Positions 54,115-63,543 of a stretch of DNA of 64,000 nt are shown here, piece after piece. Made by a program: the position numbers and the translations under genes. Source of the DNA: Firmicutes bacterium HGW-Firmicutes-1 (lineage in GTDB: Bacteria; Bacillota; Clostridia; Lachnospirales; Vallitaleaceae); assembly GCA_002841625.1 (NCBI GenBank), contig PHAG01000010.1, forward strand, positions 122,135-186,134. The letters run 5' to 3'. Below the pieces are notes generated by a model. The model searched no databases. It worked only from the letters and a program-made list of their open reading frames with translations, and had not been told where the DNA came from. The stretch's first letter is position 1; every line of letters begins with the position of its first letter.

Positions 54115-56664
54115 TTGTATAACATGTTGGTTGGTTATATTGAAGATTTAAAGGACTATACGATCTCCTTTAATGATGCCCTAATAGAGCTTGAAAAAGA
54201 GACTGATAAAGTAGAGATTATCAATACTATTTTTCGAGTTGCTCATACAATAAAGGGTAATTCAGCTACAATGCAATTAAATAAAATAAAAGAAGTTATG
54301 CATACTATGGAAGACATCCTTTATGATATTAGAGAAGGTAGCCGTCTTATGACTAGCGAACTTGTTAGCGTCCTTTATTCTTGCCACGATTTCTTAGAAG
54401 ATTGTATTTCAGTCATTGTAATAGAGCATACAGATGTGAATATAAATACGGAAAAGCTTCTTGAAAAACTTATTCGTATTAAAAATACTGGCCTAGTTAA
54501 ATTATCGTCAGAAATTAACAATGATGTAGGCATTTCTGACTTTGATGAACAAGGCACGAAGGAATTTCCATTTACAATAATTGAAGATATGCAGGAACTT
54601 ATTAGGGAAAATATGAACAGAGGGTTGTTCTTATATCATATAAGTATTGATTTAGATGAAGATACAGAAATGAAGAAGATTAAAAATGTTCTTATTTTCA
54701 ATGATATAGAAATGCAAGGCCATATCATCGATGCAAGGCCTCAAAAACTACAGCAAGAAGACATGGCTAATGCGGTTATCGTATTTAATCATTTACATTC
54801 AGACTTTTTGGTGCTATCAGAAAAAGACAGAAGTGAAATCTGTTCACAATTAGATTTAGATGTAGATATTGTTGCATATGAATGTAAAGGTATCTCGGAT
54901 AGACAATTTGCAGATTATTGTGATCTTAATAAGAATGGTCACTTCATACAAGATGCCATTGATCATATCAATAAAATAAAGATAGAAGCATTAGATATGA
55001 GAAGTGATTATGTAAAAAATGAAGCAATAGAAAAGATTCTTAATAATTTTAGGCATATCAGTGAAATTATAAAAAATTCAGAAAGTTATTATGCTAAGAT
55101 GATTATTACTAAAATGAGTGATGTATTAAACAGTATGGATAAAAATAATATTAGTTTTGATGTAAATGATATGCAGGCCTTTGTATTCTTGTGTACGAAG
55201 CTTGCAGAGTTAGTTGAAGATCCATCTCTTGAGGTTAATGGAAACTTTATAAGTCAAATTGAAGATAGAATGATGATATTTGTCGAGAAATATAGGCATG
55301 AGAGAAGAAGAATTGGTGATCTATTAGTTGAAGAAGGAATCATAAGTCAAGAGGATGTAAAAGATATTTTAGAATTACAAAAAAAAGAATATAGTAATTT
55401 AAAGTTTGGACAAGTTGCAGTTCTTGGTAAGAAAGCTACAGCAGATGACATTATCAATACACTACTCAAGCAAAACGATGAAAGTGTGACAGGAAAAGCG
55501 ATTGATTCAGACGATTTTATTCGCATTTCATCTCAAAAAGTAGATTTGTTAGTTGAAATGCTTGGGGAACTTTCTATTTATCACACTGAGCTTGAGCAGT
55601 TTACAAAAGAAGAGTTGAAAAAAACTGATAAAACGTATAACCTTATGCCTAAAATAACAAAATCGATCAAAGGGATTCAAGAGCTTTCTATGTCTCTTAG
55701 AATGGTTTCGGTTAAGTCGATGTTACATAAACTTACAAGAATATCTAGAGAAACAGCAGCAGAATTAGGAAAAAAAATTACTATCGTCCTAAATGGAGAA
55801 TACACTGAAGTTGATAAAAATACGGCTGAAAAAGTAATGGATCCATTGATGCATCTTGTAAGAAATGCGATTGCTCACGGTATTGAGGATGAAGCAACAC
55901 GTATTGCTCGTGGAAAGTCATTAGCGGGGCAAATAAAAATTAGTGCAGCTTCAAGAGGGGGACACGTTTTTTTTGAGGTCTCAGACGATGGTGGAGGAAT
56001 AGATAAAGAATTAATATATAACAAAGCGAATGAAAAAGGTATGCTGGAGGAAGGCAAAATATACGCGGAAGATGAAATACTCAAGTTCATTTTTCATCCA
56101 GGGTTTTCAACACAAGAAGCTATTAATAGTGTTTCTGGTAGAGGTGTTGGTATGAATGTAGTTGAAGAGGAAGTTTTAAGAATAAAAGGCAGGGTAGAGA
56201 TCAGAAACGAATTAGGTAAGGGTTGTTCCTTTATTATCAAAATTCCTATGAATTTAGCTGTTCTGAATGGGACTATAATTGAACTAGAAGAGGAACGCTA
56301 TATTATCCCTACACTATATATTAAACAATTTTTAACACTTGAAGAAGGCAATTGGATTTCATTACAGGGAGAAAAGAAAGCTGTAAGAATTAGAGATAGC
56401 ATAATTCCTATTATAACAGGAGAGGATATTACACGAAAAAAATCTATTTATAATGAAAATCATATTAAGGAAGTAGCAATCATAGAATTTGAGCAAAAAC
56501 AGCTTGCCCTAATGATAAATAAAGTTCTTGGGAGGCAAGAAATTGTTGCAAAGCCTTTAAATGAAGATTCGTTTAGAGCAGAAATATTTTCAGGTGCATC
56601 AGTTTTAAGTGATGGAAACGTGACGAAGGTATTTGATATAGAAGCATTGTACAAGTTGATTTAA
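54115..56664 (+). CDS. cheA: CheA-type chemotaxis histidine kinase with MshEN-like insert
   Basis: 849 aa from TTG 54115 (ATG 54124 possible). Hpt domain at about 1-125 with phospho-His44 in RVAHTIKGNSA; a P2-like region at about 150-260; helical part; then an MshEN-like pair of 24-residue motifs at 399-452 (RIGDLLVEEGIISQEDVKDI, then KFGQVAVLGKKATADD). Dimerisation and ATPase domains follow (N-box HLVRNAIAHGIED near 580, GRGVGMNVVEEEV near 676) and a CheW-like end (about 713-849). It phosphorylates CheB and CheY. It is longer than typical CheA (about 650-700). Confidence 0.9.
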   Translation: MYNMLVGYIEDLKDYTISFNDALIELEKETDKVEIINTIFRVAHTIKGNSATMQLNKIKEVMHTMEDILYDIREGSRLMTSELVSVLYSCHDFLEDCISVIVIEHTDVNINTEKLLEKLIRIKNTGLVKLSSEINNDVGISDFDEQGTKEFPFTIIEDMQELIRENMNRGLFLYHISIDLDEDTEMKKIKNVLIFNDIEMQGHIIDARPQKLQQEDMANAVIVFNHLHSDFLVLSEKDRSEICSQLDLDVDIVAYECKGISDRQFADYCDLNKNGHFIQDAIDHINKIKIEALDMRSDYVKNEAIEKILNNFRHISEIIKNSESYYAKMIITKMSDVLNSMDKNNISFDVNDMQAFVFLCTKLAELVEDPSLEVNGNFISQIEDRMMIFVEKYRHERRRIGDLLVEEGIISQEDVKDILELQKKEYSNLKFGQVAVLGKKATADDIINTLLKQNDESVTGKAIDSDDFIRISSQKVDLLVEMLGELSIYHTELEQFTKEELKKTDKTYNLMPKITKSIKGIQELSMSLRMVSVKSMLHKLTRISRETAAELGKKITIVLNGEYTEVDKNTAEKVMDPLMHLVRNAIAHGIEDEATRIARGKSLAGQIKISAASRGGHVFFEVSDDGGGIDKELIYNKANEKGMLEEGKIYAEDEILKFIFHPGFSTQEAINSVSGRGVGMNVVEEEVLRIKGRVEIRNELGKGCSFIIKIPMNLAVLNGTIIELEEERYIIPTLYIKQFLTLEEGNWISLQGEKKAVRIRDSIIPIITGEDITRKKSIYNENHIKEVAIIEFEQKQLALMINKVLGRQEIVAKPLNEDSFRAEIFSGASVLSDGNVTKVFDIEALYKLI

Positions 56665-56771
56665 CCAAATGGAAGAATTCCCCCACTTCTTAAGTATGGA
56701 AATTCATTCCAACATTAACATTAACTGTTCATAATTCATCGTAATGTTGTTGTCAGCAATGAGGAGAATAG

Positions 56772-57815
56772 ATGGGAAAAATAAAAGTATTGATTGTTGA
56801 TGATTCCGCATTTGTAAGAAGTGTATTTTTAGAAAAGCTTTCCCAAGACTCAGAAATTGAGGTTGTGGGAGCCGCTGAAGATGCATATATTGCAAAAGAT
56901 ATGATAAGAGACTTAGATCCAGAAATAATCTTATTAGATATAGAAATGCCACGAATGAACGGGTTAACCTTCTTAGAAAGAATTATGAGAACTACTCCTA
57001 AAAAGGTAATTATTGTGAGTTCTCTAGCAGAGCAAGGTGGAGAAATCGCATTAAAAGCTTTAGAGCTTGGTGCACTTGAAGTAATTGCTAAGCCGGGTGA
57101 AGCATATTCCGTTGAAGAAATGGTAGATCAACTTATAGACAAAATAAAAGCAGTTCATAGCATTAGTATTGATAAAAGCAAGGAACATATTCCGGCGTTA
57201 TTTGATAAACATAAAACCAGTGGGAACAAATCCCTTGTACGAGCAACCAATAAAATTATAGCAATCGGTGCATCGACTGGCGGCACTGAAGCAATACAGT
57301 ATATTTTAGAAAGAATGCCGGTGAATTGTCCACCAATTATAATCGTGCAACATATGCCTCATTATTTTACTAAATCCTTTGCAAATAGGTTAAACGATGT
57401 GTGCGAAATCAAGGTAAAGGAAGCTGAAAATAGAGAAATCATTGCACCTGGAAAGGCACTCATAGCGCCGGGTAATATGCATATGGAGTTATCAAAAAGT
57501 GGAGTGATTTATAATGTTAGGTTGATGGATGGGCCGTTGGTTTATCGTCAAAGGCCTGCAGTGGAAAGATTATTCCAATCTACTGCCCAATATGCGGGTA
57601 AAAATGCAATTGGAGTAATTCTAACGGGTATGGGAAAAGATGGTGCACAAGGTCTTTTAAAGATGAAGGAAGAAGGCTCTTATAATATTGCACAGGATGA
57701 AAAAAGTTGTGTTGTATTTGGGATGCCAAAGGAAGCGATAGAAATTGGAGCTGTTCATAAGATCTTACCATTAAATCAAATAGCCCAAGAAATTATTAAG
57801 GAATCAGAGAGATAA
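56772..57815 (+). CDS. cheB: CheB chemotaxis methylesterase/glutaminase
   Basis: 347 aa. Receiver domain with DDSAFVR near 11 and phospho-Asp in IILLDIEMPRMNG near 57; linker with acidic helix; then the methylesterase domain with catalytic Ser in IGASTGG, His in VQHMP and Asp in GMGKDGA. It demethylates receptors. Ribosome site GAGGAGA precedes ATG. It follows cheA by 107 bp. No cheR, cheW or cheY lies in the window. Confidence 0.95.
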   Translation: MGKIKVLIVDDSAFVRSVFLEKLSQDSEIEVVGAAEDAYIAKDMIRDLDPEIILLDIEMPRMNGLTFLERIMRTTPKKVIIVSSLAEQGGEIALKALELGALEVIAKPGEAYSVEEMVDQLIDKIKAVHSISIDKSKEHIPALFDKHKTSGNKSLVRATNKIIAIGASTGGTEAIQYILERMPVNCPPIIIVQHMPHYFTKSFANRLNDVCEIKVKEAENREIIAPGKALIAPGNMHMELSKSGVIYNVRLMDGPLVYRQRPAVERLFQSTAQYAGKNAIGVILTGMGKDGAQGLLKMKEEGSYNIAQDEKSCVVFGMPKEAIEIGAVHKILPLNQIAQEIIKESER

Positions 57816-57842
57816 TAACCATAAATGAGACATAATATCTGT

Positions 57843-57994
57843 TTGCAAAAATATAAAAGTATGATAAAATATATATATAATATGGGATGAAAGAAGGCGA
57901 ATCGCTATGAAGAATAATTGCTTTTCCTTCAACAACTCAATACATGTACTTGCTTTCTAAGCAACAGGTCTCGCAATAATAGCGGGATTTTTTA
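57843..57994 (+). promoter_or_regulatory. Promoter, leader peptide and terminator before the PhoH gene
   Basis: TTGCAA (57843-57848), 16-bp spacer, TAAAAT (57865-57870). A 17-codon frame with start ATG 57907 and AGAAGG 9 bases upstream reads MKNNCFSFNNSIHVLAF, stop 57958-57960. A terminator hairpin follows: CTCGC (57970-57974), loop AATAATA, GCGGG (57982-57986), then six T. CGCTAT (57903-57908) can instead pair with ATAGCG (57979-57984), breaking that hairpin. This has the layout of attenuation. Confidence 0.5.
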
Positions 57995-58076
57995 TTTACT
58001 TTTTTTGATGACATATTTAGACTGCTTAGTAGACTTAGTTTTTGCTTTAAGTAATAGAAAACAAGGAGGCGTTACT

Positions 58077-59429
58077 ATGGTTAAAAATTATGTAATCGAC
58101 ACAAATGTAATGATTCATGATCCTGATTTTATGTACAAATTTAATGACAATAATATTATTTTGCCAATATTGTGCATTGAAGAGCTAGACAATTTAAAAA
58201 AGAGAGAAGGTATTGTTGGATTTAATGCGAGAAATGTTGCGAAAGAGTTACAAATGCTAATGGGAGTCGGCGATATTTCAACCGGGATACTATTAGAAAA
58301 TGGAGGCACATTAAGGGTTGAGCTCAATCATATGCAAACTGACTGGCTCCCTAACGGTATAGATATAAATAAAAATGATTCAAGAATTATTGCAGTAGTT
58401 AAGAACCTGCAAGAAGTAAACAAGAATATACAAACCATACTGGTTACAAAAGATGTTTATATGTCAATTAAAGCACGCTCTTTAGGTATCGATGTTCAAG
58501 ACTACCAAAATGATAAGATTACAACAGATGATGTATATAAAGGATACATTGAACTATTCCTGAATTCATCTCAAATAGATATGGTATATAATGGAGGATT
58601 GAAACCTCCTACAGATTTAGGAGAAGAAATTTATCCAAATGAATTCTTCCACATTAAGAGCATAGATAATGTAGGACATGAAGTATTAGCAAGATATGAT
58701 GGTGATAAAATTGTACCATTAAAATATGCAAATGAAACTGCATGGGGATTGACACCTATAAACAGAGAACAAAAAATGGCTTTTGAACTTTTAATGAATC
58801 CGGACATTCACTTTGTTTCCATTACAGGTGGGGCTGGTTCGGGTAAGACGATATTAGCTACTGCTACGGCACTACAAAATGTAATTGAAACAAACAAATA
58901 TCGAAAGATTGTATTTGTAAGACCAGTCGTTGCAGCTGGGAATGACATTGGTTATTTGCCAGGAACTGAAATTGAAAAGTTAAAACCTTGGATGGGAAGT
59001 TTTTATGATGCGATAGAAAATTTAACTGATCTGAAAGAAACCAATGGTAGCAAAACAACATACGGTAAACCAACCTTTACAGTAGATGACTTTATTGAAC
59101 AATATAGACAAAGAGGTGTTATTGAAACAAAAACCTTTACCTATATGAGAGGGCGTACTTTTACAAATTCACTTATTATAGTTGATGAAGCACAAGAAAT
59201 GACACCACATCTAGCGAAATTAATGTTAACTAGGGCTGGAGAAAAATCAAAGTTTGTATTCTTAGGTGATCCAAGCGATAACCAAATTGATAATCAGTAT
59301 GTAGACTCAAAGTCAAATGGGTTAATTTATACGGTAGAAAAAATGAAACCGTTTAACATTACAGGGCATGTTAGTCTAAAACGTGTTGAAAGAAGTCCAC
59401 TTGCTGAAATTGCTGAGAGTAATATGTAG
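58077..59429 (+). CDS. PIN-PhoH family ATPase/RNase
   Basis: 450 aa from ATG 58077, 7 bases after AAGGAGG; earlier in-frame starts lie before the terminator and are rejected. N-terminal PIN nuclease domain (VIDTNVMIHDPDF with acidic residues, CIEELDNLKKREG, DSRIIAVVKNL) and C-terminal PhoH ATPase (Walker A GGAGSGKTILA near 262, Walker B LIIVDEAQEMT, FLGDPSDNQID). PIN-PhoH proteins are RNA helicase-nucleases in other bacteria. A terminator follows. Confidence 0.9.
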   Translation: MVKNYVIDTNVMIHDPDFMYKFNDNNIILPILCIEELDNLKKREGIVGFNARNVAKELQMLMGVGDISTGILLENGGTLRVELNHMQTDWLPNGIDINKNDSRIIAVVKNLQEVNKNIQTILVTKDVYMSIKARSLGIDVQDYQNDKITTDDVYKGYIELFLNSSQIDMVYNGGLKPPTDLGEEIYPNEFFHIKSIDNVGHEVLARYDGDKIVPLKYANETAWGLTPINREQKMAFELLMNPDIHFVSITGGAGSGKTILATATALQNVIETNKYRKIVFVRPVVAAGNDIGYLPGTEIEKLKPWMGSFYDAIENLTDLKETNGSKTTYGKPTFTVDDFIEQYRQRGVIETKTFTYMRGRTFTNSLIIVDEAQEMTPHLAKLMLTRAGEKSKFVFLGDPSDNQIDNQYVDSKSNGLIYTVEKMKPFNITGHVSLKRVERSPLAEIAESNM

Positions 59430-59456
59430 AAACAAATAGGTAGTTTAATAATAAGT

Positions 59457-59483
59457 AAAAATCCCCTTATTTGGGGATTTTTA
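59457..59483 (+). terminator. Terminator after PhoH gene
   Basis: AAAATCCCC, loop TTATTT, GGGGATTTTT. Confidence 0.9.
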
Positions 59484-59595
59484 CTTTGAATAAAATTAGC
59501 CATGAAGTTGTCATTTATAGAATATAATGATAAAATAGTTGTATATTATTGGCTAAACGCAAGACTAATTGTATTATGGGGAAGGAGATATTTCT

Positions 59596-61401
59596 TTGAA
59601 AAATTTAAGAAGTCAGTTCGGAGTGGTATTGATGGTTGTTCTAATACTAGCTGTCATTTTTTCTGGGTGTGCAGATAAAGATAAGAGGGATAGCAAGAAA
59701 GATCAATCAAAAGAGAAAGAAGTGGTTACAAGTGAGGACATTGATGCAACAAGAGAAGCCTTTGATCAATATTGTGAAGCGCTTGCAAAAAGGATTATTG
59801 AAGATTCGCCATTAAATGCTACTTTTATGTATGGAGATTTAGAAAGTCGTGGGCTTGAAAGCTTGCTATATGAATTAGATGATGCAAGTATTGAAGCAAC
59901 AGAGGCACAAATTGAAGATGCAAATAAGGTTTTAGAATATTTAAAAACTCTTGATAAGAAACATTTAACAACAGAACAAAAGAAAACCTATGAGATGTTA
60001 ATATTTCAAAATAAAAGTATAGTGGCAGGAGAGGATTATATTTACTATTATAATGCCTTCCAACCATCTTCAGGTGTGCAAATTGATATACCCATCGATC
60101 TAATGCAAATCGAATTAGAATCTGAAAAGGAAGTTGTCGCATATATAGAAAGGATTAAGCAACTACCGAGATTATTTAAACAATTTATAGAGTATGAATA
60201 TGAACGAGCAAATAAGGGGTTAACGCTCCCTGAAAATTTATATGAAACTGTATTAGAACAAATGGATGAGCTATTAGTTGAACCAGAAAAATTTATATTG
60301 TATTTAAGCTTTTGTGATAGAGTGGATCTATTACAAAGTATTGACACCGCCCAAAAGGATAAGTATAAGGCGGAATTTTTAGAGATTGTTAAAAATGACA
60401 TTTATCCAGTATATGACGAAATGAAGATAGCCTTAGAGGAAATAAAAACACTGACAACAAATACGATGGGACTACCAGAGTGGGAAAATGGTCAAGAGTA
60501 TTATGATTATCTAGTTAAGTATGGAACGTCGTATAATATAGATGCTGAAGATTTAAGGCAGTGGGCAGAAGACCGATTAGGCGAAGCCAGTTATGAAATT
60601 CAGCTATATTTCTCGAACCATCCAGAATTCGCAGAAAAAGAATTGTCAGAGATACTTCCACAAATCGGAAATATGGAAGAACTCTATAAAATGGAGGAAC
60701 AATTCTTAGAAAAATCGTTTATGGACTATGGTATTGTTAGAGCATCAGAAAACAGGATACCGCCCTATTTAGAAGAACATTTACCACCAGCATTTTATTT
60801 TCCTATTTCTATTGACGGAGAAGATTATGGGAATATGTATATGGCTGAGGAAGCCTTTAGCAATGTGAGCATGGAAACTTTTGAAATGGATATTCATGAA
60901 AATATTCCAGGTCATCATTTGTATTTTAGCGTTCTATATGGGAGTGATTTGCCATTAATTCGCAAGGTATATGATTTTTTAGCATATACAGAAGGATGGG
61001 CTCAATATGTTCAGGGTAAAACTTATAGGTTTTCAGCAGAGGACGAAGAAACTGCAAGGTTTTGGGATAACTTTTTAGCCTTTAATGCAGCATATAGTGT
61101 TATCCTAGATATTGAAGTAAATTATGATGGAATGCCTAAGGAAGAAGCAATCAACAAGATGATAACATTTGGTTATGACAAAGAAGGAGCAGAATCTTCC
61201 TATAATAGAATGCTAGCGAATCCATGCGAGATGATTGACTATAACTATGGATCTTATGTAATAGAAAAATACCTTAAAGAATGTATGAATAAACAAAAAG
61301 CGAACTTTAACATAAAAGAATTTCATGATTTAATATTACAAAATGCGGCATTACCATTTACTTCTATGGATGATGTTATAGAAGAGTATCTTGAAAACTA
61401 A
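59596..61401 (+). CDS. DUF885-family lipoprotein, predicted metallopeptidase
   Basis: 601 aa from TTG 59596, 5-8 bases after AAGGAGA. Lipobox VIFSGCAD with Cys near 25, then a charged linker. The long helical domain has the DUF885 core with a gluzincin-like site HENIPGHHLYFSVLYG (about 438-453) and downstream YTEGWAQYV with the likely third ligand Glu. Members are thought to be zinc carboxypeptidase-like enzymes related to M32/M3 peptidases. It would act outside the membrane on peptides. Single gene. Confidence 0.8.
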   Translation: MKNLRSQFGVVLMVVLILAVIFSGCADKDKRDSKKDQSKEKEVVTSEDIDATREAFDQYCEALAKRIIEDSPLNATFMYGDLESRGLESLLYELDDASIEATEAQIEDANKVLEYLKTLDKKHLTTEQKKTYEMLIFQNKSIVAGEDYIYYYNAFQPSSGVQIDIPIDLMQIELESEKEVVAYIERIKQLPRLFKQFIEYEYERANKGLTLPENLYETVLEQMDELLVEPEKFILYLSFCDRVDLLQSIDTAQKDKYKAEFLEIVKNDIYPVYDEMKIALEEIKTLTTNTMGLPEWENGQEYYDYLVKYGTSYNIDAEDLRQWAEDRLGEASYEIQLYFSNHPEFAEKELSEILPQIGNMEELYKMEEQFLEKSFMDYGIVRASENRIPPYLEEHLPPAFYFPISIDGEDYGNMYMAEEAFSNVSMETFEMDIHENIPGHHLYFSVLYGSDLPLIRKVYDFLAYTEGWAQYVQGKTYRFSAEDEETARFWDNFLAFNAAYSVILDIEVNYDGMPKEEAINKMITFGYDKEGAESSYNRMLANPCEMIDYNYGSYVIEKYLKECMNKQKANFNIKEFHDLILQNAALPFTSMDDVIEEYLEN

Positions 61402-61535
61402 AATTTTGCAGCTCAGAAACAGGTCTTCTTGTATATTGTTACAGGTTTGAGGCAGGCTATAATAGGATTGTTATTTTATAGATATCTGTTATAATATACA
61501 TATAGAAATAGTATTGTAATAAGGAGGAGTAAGAT

Positions 61536-62234
61536 ATGGGAAAGATTGGAATTATAGGTGCGATGGAAGAAGAAGTTTTGGCGTTACGTGAGAAACTGAA
61601 GGTGACTGATGTTAGAAGTATTGCTTCTTTAGAATTCTATGTTGGTACTCTCCATGGTAAAGAAATTGTTTTAGTCAAGGCAGGAATAGGTAAGGTAAAT
61701 GCTGCCATTTGTACACAATTATTGATAGATTGTTTTCATATAGATTCGGTTATTAATACAGGAGTTGCAGGAGCACTAAGTGATGAGTTGAATATTGGTG
61801 ATATTGTCATTTCGGTGGATGCAATTCAACACGACATGGATGCAACGGGATTTGGGTATGAAAAAGGTGTTATTCCTAGAATGGAAGAAAGTGTATTCAA
61901 AGCAGACAAGAGGCTAGTTCATATTGCGGAAAAAGCCAGTGAGGTACTAAGTGTTAATACAAACATTTTCACAAAGAGAATTGTTAGCGGTGATCAATTT
62001 ATATCAGATCCTGAAAAGAAAAAAGAGCTTATAAAAGAATTCAGTGGTTTTTGTACTGAAATGGAAGGTGCAGCCATTGCGCATGCTTGCTATGTCAACA
62101 AAATACCGTTTGTAATTATAAGGTCTATTTCAGATAAGGCTGATGACTCAGCAGAAGTAAACTTTTCCCAATTTACGCAACTAGCAGCTGCTAATTCGTG
62201 TAAAATGATAGAGAAAATGGTCGATATTATGTAA
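61536..62234 (+). CDS. mtnN: 5'-methylthioadenosine/S-adenosylhomocysteine nucleosidase
   Basis: 232 aa, normal length. GIIGAMEEEVLAL (Glu12 region), INTGVAGAL, FISDPEKK, then CTEMEGAAIAHACY with the substrate-binding Met-Glu, and RSISDKADD with the catalytic Asp. It removes adenine from MTA and SAH in methionine recycling. Ribosome site AAGGAGGAG is 10 bases before ATG. Confidence 0.95.
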   Translation: MGKIGIIGAMEEEVLALREKLKVTDVRSIASLEFYVGTLHGKEIVLVKAGIGKVNAAICTQLLIDCFHIDSVINTGVAGALSDELNIGDIVISVDAIQHDMDATGFGYEKGVIPRMEESVFKADKRLVHIAEKASEVLSVNTNIFTKRIVSGDQFISDPEKKKELIKEFSGFCTEMEGAAIAHACYVNKIPFVIIRSISDKADDSAEVNFSQFTQLAAANSCKMIEKMVDIM

Positions 62235-62328
62235 AAATAATTTATCATTTACTTCCCTATCTCAACAAAATAGAACAAGGCTTAAGGTGTATAATAGCCC
62301 TATATATTGTTGAAGGGGAGGAATTAGA

Positions 62329-63057
62329 ATGACAGAAATAATTAATGGTGTTGTTGGTACCATTATACTATTTATATTTGTGATTGGAATTTTTTGTAAC
62401 TATGTTGTTAAGAAGAAGTATGATAAAATGTTTGCGACCATGAAAAATAAAGGTCAAGACAAGAATCTGCTCATTATCGAAAGAGATTATCGTCATGGTT
62501 ACTTGAAAGATCGAGTCGAACGTATTAAGGTATTTGTAGAAAAAGAATACTATGAAATTAAACTATGTAACATACCATTATATGCCTTTGAAGATTTTAC
62601 GATTAGTGCGGTGTATTTCGCAGCATTACTAGGATTAACATTTACAGTTATTTTAGTTGCACTTCCGCAGGTTAATCTCTACGACCGCATGTTACATATA
62701 TTCTTTTTAAGTATTGAAGGGCTTTTGCTTGGAACGATTTTAATGGTATTTAGGACTATCCTAGGGATCAACGCACAAAGAGATATTTTTAAGGTGAATC
62801 TATGCAATTATTTAGAAAATGAACTTGAACTATTTGATGAGGCTGAAAAAGATGATGAAGGCAATTTGTTTTTACAAAAAATTAATATTGAGGATACAAA
62901 GAGTCAAGAATGTGCTGAGAGTAGTGGTCAAAATACTGAATTTGGCAGCAGCGTTGTTTTCGATTTTTCTGACAGTAGACAATATGAGACAAAAAGCGTA
63001 GAAAATGATTTTGATGAAAGAGCCTTGTTACAGGTGTTGGAAGAAATATTGGGATAA
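62329..63057 (+). CDS. Membrane protein of unknown function
   Basis: 242 aa. One N-terminal helix (GTIILFIFVIGIFCNYVV), a soluble segment with basic residues (about 28-85), two more helices (near 92-112 and 123-146) and an acidic cytoplasmic tail of about 90 residues. No motif recognised. Ribosome site GGGGAGG precedes ATG. Two terminator hairpins follow. Confidence 0.65.
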   Translation: MTEIINGVVGTIILFIFVIGIFCNYVVKKKYDKMFATMKNKGQDKNLLIIERDYRHGYLKDRVERIKVFVEKEYYEIKLCNIPLYAFEDFTISAVYFAALLGLTFTVILVALPQVNLYDRMLHIFFLSIEGLLLGTILMVFRTILGINAQRDIFKVNLCNYLENELELFDEAEKDDEGNLFLQKINIEDTKSQECAESSGQNTEFGSSVVFDFSDSRQYETKSVENDFDERALLQVLEEILG

Positions 63058-63076
63058 AAGTTAATTTGTTAAAAGG

Positions 63077-63103
63077 GAGCATCGTTAAAGGTGTTCTTTT
63101 TTT
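63077..63103 (+). terminator. Terminator after 62329 gene
   Basis: GAGCATC (63077-63083) with GGTGTTC (63090-63096), then seven T. Confidence 0.8.
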
Positions 63104-63110
63104 GGTTGTC

Positions 63111-63252
63111 GACAAAAGCATTTTTTCTGATAGGTGTGTACTAATTCTTGGCAGTAAGTGTTCATTTTTCTGGCCTTACCCTTCGGCCGGTCTGACGAAA
63201 AATGAACACTTACTGCCTTTTGTATTCATCTAGAAGAAAAAATGCTTTTGTC
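63111..63252. repeat. 142-bp inverted repeat (MITE-like)
   Basis: Outer arms GACAAAAGCATTTTTTCT (63111-63128) and its complement at 63235-63252 are perfect over 18 bp. Inner arms at 63150-63170 and 63197-63217 are perfect over 21 bp (GGCAGTAAGTG core). The segments between are unpaired, and a GGCC/GGCC pair caps the loop. No coding potential. Confidence 0.85.
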
Positions 63253-63297
63253 TCTGTTTCGTAATTGATAAATAATTAAAATGTCAACAACCTGAAA

Positions 63298-63324
63298 GGA
63301 GCATCTTTACGATGTTCCTTTTTT
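63298..63324 (+). terminator. Second, related terminator
   Basis: GGAGCATC (63298-63305) with GATGTTCC (63311-63318), then six T. Similar to the hairpin at 63077, so the two flank the inverted repeat. Confidence 0.8.
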
Positions 63325-63347
63325 GATATAGTTTAACCGATGTGCAA

Positions 63348-63405
63348 GCGAAGATCGCATTCGGTTACGAAACCATAGCGAATGCGGAGGTTTTGTAACA
63401 TTGAC
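63348..63405 (+). repeat. Dispersed intergenic repeat, copy 2
   Basis: Matches 46619-46676 in length and nearly all bases (GCATTCG/CGAATGC stem, GTTTTGTAACATTGAC end). The inner stem is weakened here by changes on one side. Confidence 0.8.
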
Positions 63406-63474
63406 TTTAATTTATCTTCTTGCATACGAAGAAGGTTTTGGATAAGGGGGTGGAATTTAGGAGACATTATATAG

Positions 63475-63513
63475 GAACAAATGTTTGCAATAGGAACAAA
63501 TGTTTGGTATAAT
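63475..63513 (+). promoter_or_regulatory. Promoter with two SOS-box-like sites
   Basis: GAACAAATGTTT occurs at 63475-63486 and 63494-63505, close to the Gram-positive LexA box (GAAC, four bases, GTTC). TATAAT at 63508-63513 directly follows the second box, so LexA bound there would block the promoter. Confidence 0.7.
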
Positions 63514-63543
63514 GGGGATATAGTATATAAGGAGGTGGTTGGG

